6,626 bases of DNA, taken from assembly GCA_902795725.1 (NCBI GenBank), contig CADBLY010000066.1, positions 1 through 6,626 of the forward strand. The letters are read 5' to 3'. The notes beneath the pieces are model-generated. The model searched no databases. It was given only the letters and a program-made list of their open reading frames with translations, and had not been told where the DNA came from. Both the position numbers and the translations under genes were made by a program. Origin of the DNA: an uncultured Erysipelotrichaceae bacterium (GTDB lineage Bacteria > Bacillota_I > Bacilli_A > RF39 > UBA660). Positions within the stretch are counted from its first letter, which is position 1; the number at the start of each line of letters is the position of its first letter. Of the stretch, positions 5,705 through 6,626 are shown piece after piece.

Positions 5705-5992
5705 GTGAGTAATGTTTTAAAAACTATTTTTAATCATAATGAATTGAAACAAGTAAAGAGTATAGCTGATTCTTTAAATTTAAAATTTAATTTTCATGAT
5801 TTAAAAAAAATAAAGAAGGACCATGTTAATGCATTTGAAATATCTAATAATTTAGTTTATTTTTATCCATTAAATGATGGTATGCCTACATGTGGTTTTG
5901 AATTCTTTAAAAATGGTGAATTGGTAATTGATAACAATAAAGAATATAGTCAAATATCTAATTTAGATGAAATACTATTACAAATGGTTTGA
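5705..5992 (+). CDS. hypothetical protein, GTG start, possibly 5' part of an interrupted gene
   Basis: A 95-residue product of unknown family. The start is GTG 5705, 8 bases after GGGAGG (5691-5696), the strongest ribosome site in the window; a TTG at 5699 is followed at once by a stop. It is a soluble, mixed alpha/beta protein with no signal peptide or membrane helix. Notable stretches are LKQVKSIADSLNLKFNFHDL, VYFYPLNDGMPTCGFEFF and the C-terminal YSQISNLDEILLQMV. The frame ends at TGA 5990-5992 but stays open in the same frame beyond it, up to another stop at 6290. The next segment has no ribosome site of its own. The gene may therefore be the first third of a formerly longer one. Confidence 0.65.
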   Translation: MSNVLKTIFNHNELKQVKSIADSLNLKFNFHDLKKIKKDHVNAFEISNNLVYFYPLNDGMPTCGFEFFKNGELVIDNNKEYSQISNLDEILLQMV

Positions 5993-6043
5993 ATATTTAA
6001 TCAATCACTTGATAATAGAATTGTATTAGATCCATACTATTTT

Positions 6044-6292
6044 ATGTTAGAATTAACAGATGAACCTTGCAAGGAATATAAAGGTAATGTAAGTTTAGTA
6101 ATAACTGAAAAAGCAATTAGAAATCAAAAATTAAATGACCAAAATTTTGATGAAGCCACTAAATATTTTATTAATCATTTTTTAGATCATTTTATTGGAT
6201 GGAATTTTGGATTATCTGTTAATCGAAATGAAGAATTAAAAAAAGAATTAGAAGAATTAAATGAGAAAGTTATAGATATGGGTATTAGATAA
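6044..6292 (+). CDS. hypothetical protein, probable middle part of an interrupted gene
   Basis: An 82-residue frame of unknown family. It contains VSLVITEKAIRNQKL, an aromatic helix region (YFINHFLDHFIGWNFGL) and a charged coiled-coil-like segment (NEELKKELEELNEKVIDMG). ATG 6044 has no Shine-Dalgarno site, and the frame is open back to the TGA at 5990-5992, where the preceding gene in the same frame ends. The codons between (NQSLDNRIVLDPYYF) look like normal protein. It ends at TAA 6290-6292 and again continues in the same frame. Independent translation is doubtful; I read it as the central piece of a gene that has acquired stop codons. Confidence 0.45.
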   Translation: MLELTDEPCKEYKGNVSLVITEKAIRNQKLNDQNFDEATKYFINHFLDHFIGWNFGLSVNRNEELKKELEELNEKVIDMGIR

Positions 6293-6406
6293 TGGACTGG
6301 ACCAGGTTTTGAAGTATATGGTATTGAAGATAGAGTATATGATGGATTACAACATTATAAATTGCCTACAGAAAAATCAAAAATCAAGAAAAAAACTATA
6401 AATTAG
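6293..6406 (+). pseudogene. in-frame tail of the interrupted gene
   Basis: Directly after TAA 6290-6292 the same frame continues for 37 codons to TAG 6404-6406. It encodes protein-like sequence rich in Gly, Tyr and acidic residues (WTGPGFEVYGIEDRVYDG, then LQHYKLPTEK), ending in a Lys-rich tail. There is no start codon and no ribosome site. The ATG overlapping the TAA (6292-6294) is in another frame and stops after six codons. This is best explained as the C-terminus of the gene that starts at 5705. Confidence 0.5.
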
Positions 6407-6435
6407 ATTAATAGTTTTAATATTACGAATTTATG

Positions 6436-6458
6436 AGTAGGAGAAATCCTACTTTTTT
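6436..6458 (+). terminator. strong intrinsic terminator closing the accessory cluster
   Basis: AGTAGGA (6436-6442) pairs perfectly with TCCTACT (6447-6453) around a GAAA tetraloop and is followed by six T (6453-6458). A weaker hairpin just upstream (AAAACTAT at 6392-6399 with ATAGTTTT at 6411-6418) spans the last stop codon. The terminator's distance from 6406 fits the interrupted frame having been one gene. Confidence 0.85.
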
Positions 6459-6550
6459 GATATATAAAGAATACTTGCCATATGTCCTAGCAAAATTTTA
6501 AAAAATTTGATTACATAATATTTAAACCCCCAGTAATTTATATAAATTTA

Positions 6551-6579
6551 GACAGATTAGTACAAAATCTGCCTTTTTT
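6551..6579 (+). terminator. terminator-like hairpin abutting the next promoter
   Basis: CAGATT (6553-6558) pairs with AATCTG (6566-6571) around a seven-base loop, then CC and six T (6574-6579). The extended -10 of the next gene begins two bases later. It may act as a second terminator insulating that promoter. The stem is short. Confidence 0.45.
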
Positions 6580-6580
6580 A

Positions 6581-6589
6581 TGCTATAAT
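6581..6589 (+). promoter_or_regulatory. extended -10 promoter of the gene at the right edge
   Basis: TGCTATAAT is a perfect extended -10, with a start predicted near 6596. No clear -35 is seen; AGTACA at 6559-6564 is weak and 19 bases away. The element is nearly identical to the one at 4169-4177, including the preceding T run. Confidence 0.7.
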
Positions 6590-6619
6590 TTTAATGATTT
6601 TAAAAAGGAGTTGATCCAA

Positions 6620-6626
6620 ATGAACG
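6620..6626 (+). CDS. start of a gene cut off by the window end
   Basis: AAGGAG (6605-6610) lies 9 bases before ATG 6620, downstream of a strong promoter. Only Met-Asn is visible, so the product cannot be named. Promoter, ribosome site and start are all in the expected order. Confidence 0.6.

Noticed and set aside
5990..5992. TGA read as tryptophan (Mycoplasma code), joining 5705-5992 to the next segment
   Set aside because: TGG is used for Trp in miaB, the 2555-3985 gene ends on TGA directly before a terminator, and the second interruption (6290-6292) is TAA, which that code would not explain.
1..6626. tRNA, rRNA, CRISPR array, insertion sequence or attachment-site repeats
   Set aside because: No cloverleaf with conserved GTTCRA-type arm, no spaced direct repeats and no transposase or terminal inverted repeats were seen on either strand by eye. 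A tRNAscan or repeat-finder run could still pick up weak cases.

Overview
The window is very AT-rich with TTA/AAT/GAT-heavy codon use. TGG is used for Trp, and TGA acts as a true stop: the gene at 2555-3985 ends on TGA and runs straight into a terminator, so the Mycoplasma code does not apply. Gene structure, Shine-Dalgarno sites (AGGTGA, GGGAGG, AAGGAG) and intrinsic terminators are those of a low-GC Firmicutes/Mollicutes-related bacterium. An uncultured gut Bacilli lineage is my guess, not something the sequence proves.

Layout. 1-581 is the 3' end of an ATPase of the AAA/DUF4143 type, cut off by the window start. 728-952 on the minus strand is a compact XRE-family helix-turn-helix regulator with its own terminator and promoter. 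1084-2487 is miaB, the tRNA methylthiotransferase and the one confident housekeeping gene here. Its terminator is built into its last codons. 2555-3985 encodes a zinc-ribbon, single-pass membrane protein with a large outer domain, again closed by a terminator at its stop codon.

From about 4150 to 6460 lies a run of small, mostly unrecognised plus-strand genes, several of which look damaged. The frame at 4223-4576 has no good start. A MazG/phosphoribosyl-ATP pyrophosphohydrolase-like reading frame (4583-4867) keeps its acidic catalytic motif but has no ATG/GTG/TTG start and lacks the usual C-terminal tail. 4899-5348 is intact with a good ribosome site. The chain 5705-6406 stays in one frame but is cut by TGA and then TAA. 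This looks like an accessory segment in decay, although sequencing error or recoding cannot be excluded from sequence alone.

The most unusual non-coding element is the leader at about 5522-5704 in front of the GTG-start gene at 5705. It contains several hairpins. One C-rich strand (5591-5598) can pair either with an upstream G-rich strand (5573-5580) or with the gene's own Shine-Dalgarno region (5690-5698), as in a translational on/off switch. A strong terminator (6436-6458) closes the segment. A new transcription unit starts at the right edge: extended -10 at 6581-6589, ribosome site at 6607-6610 and ATG at 6620.
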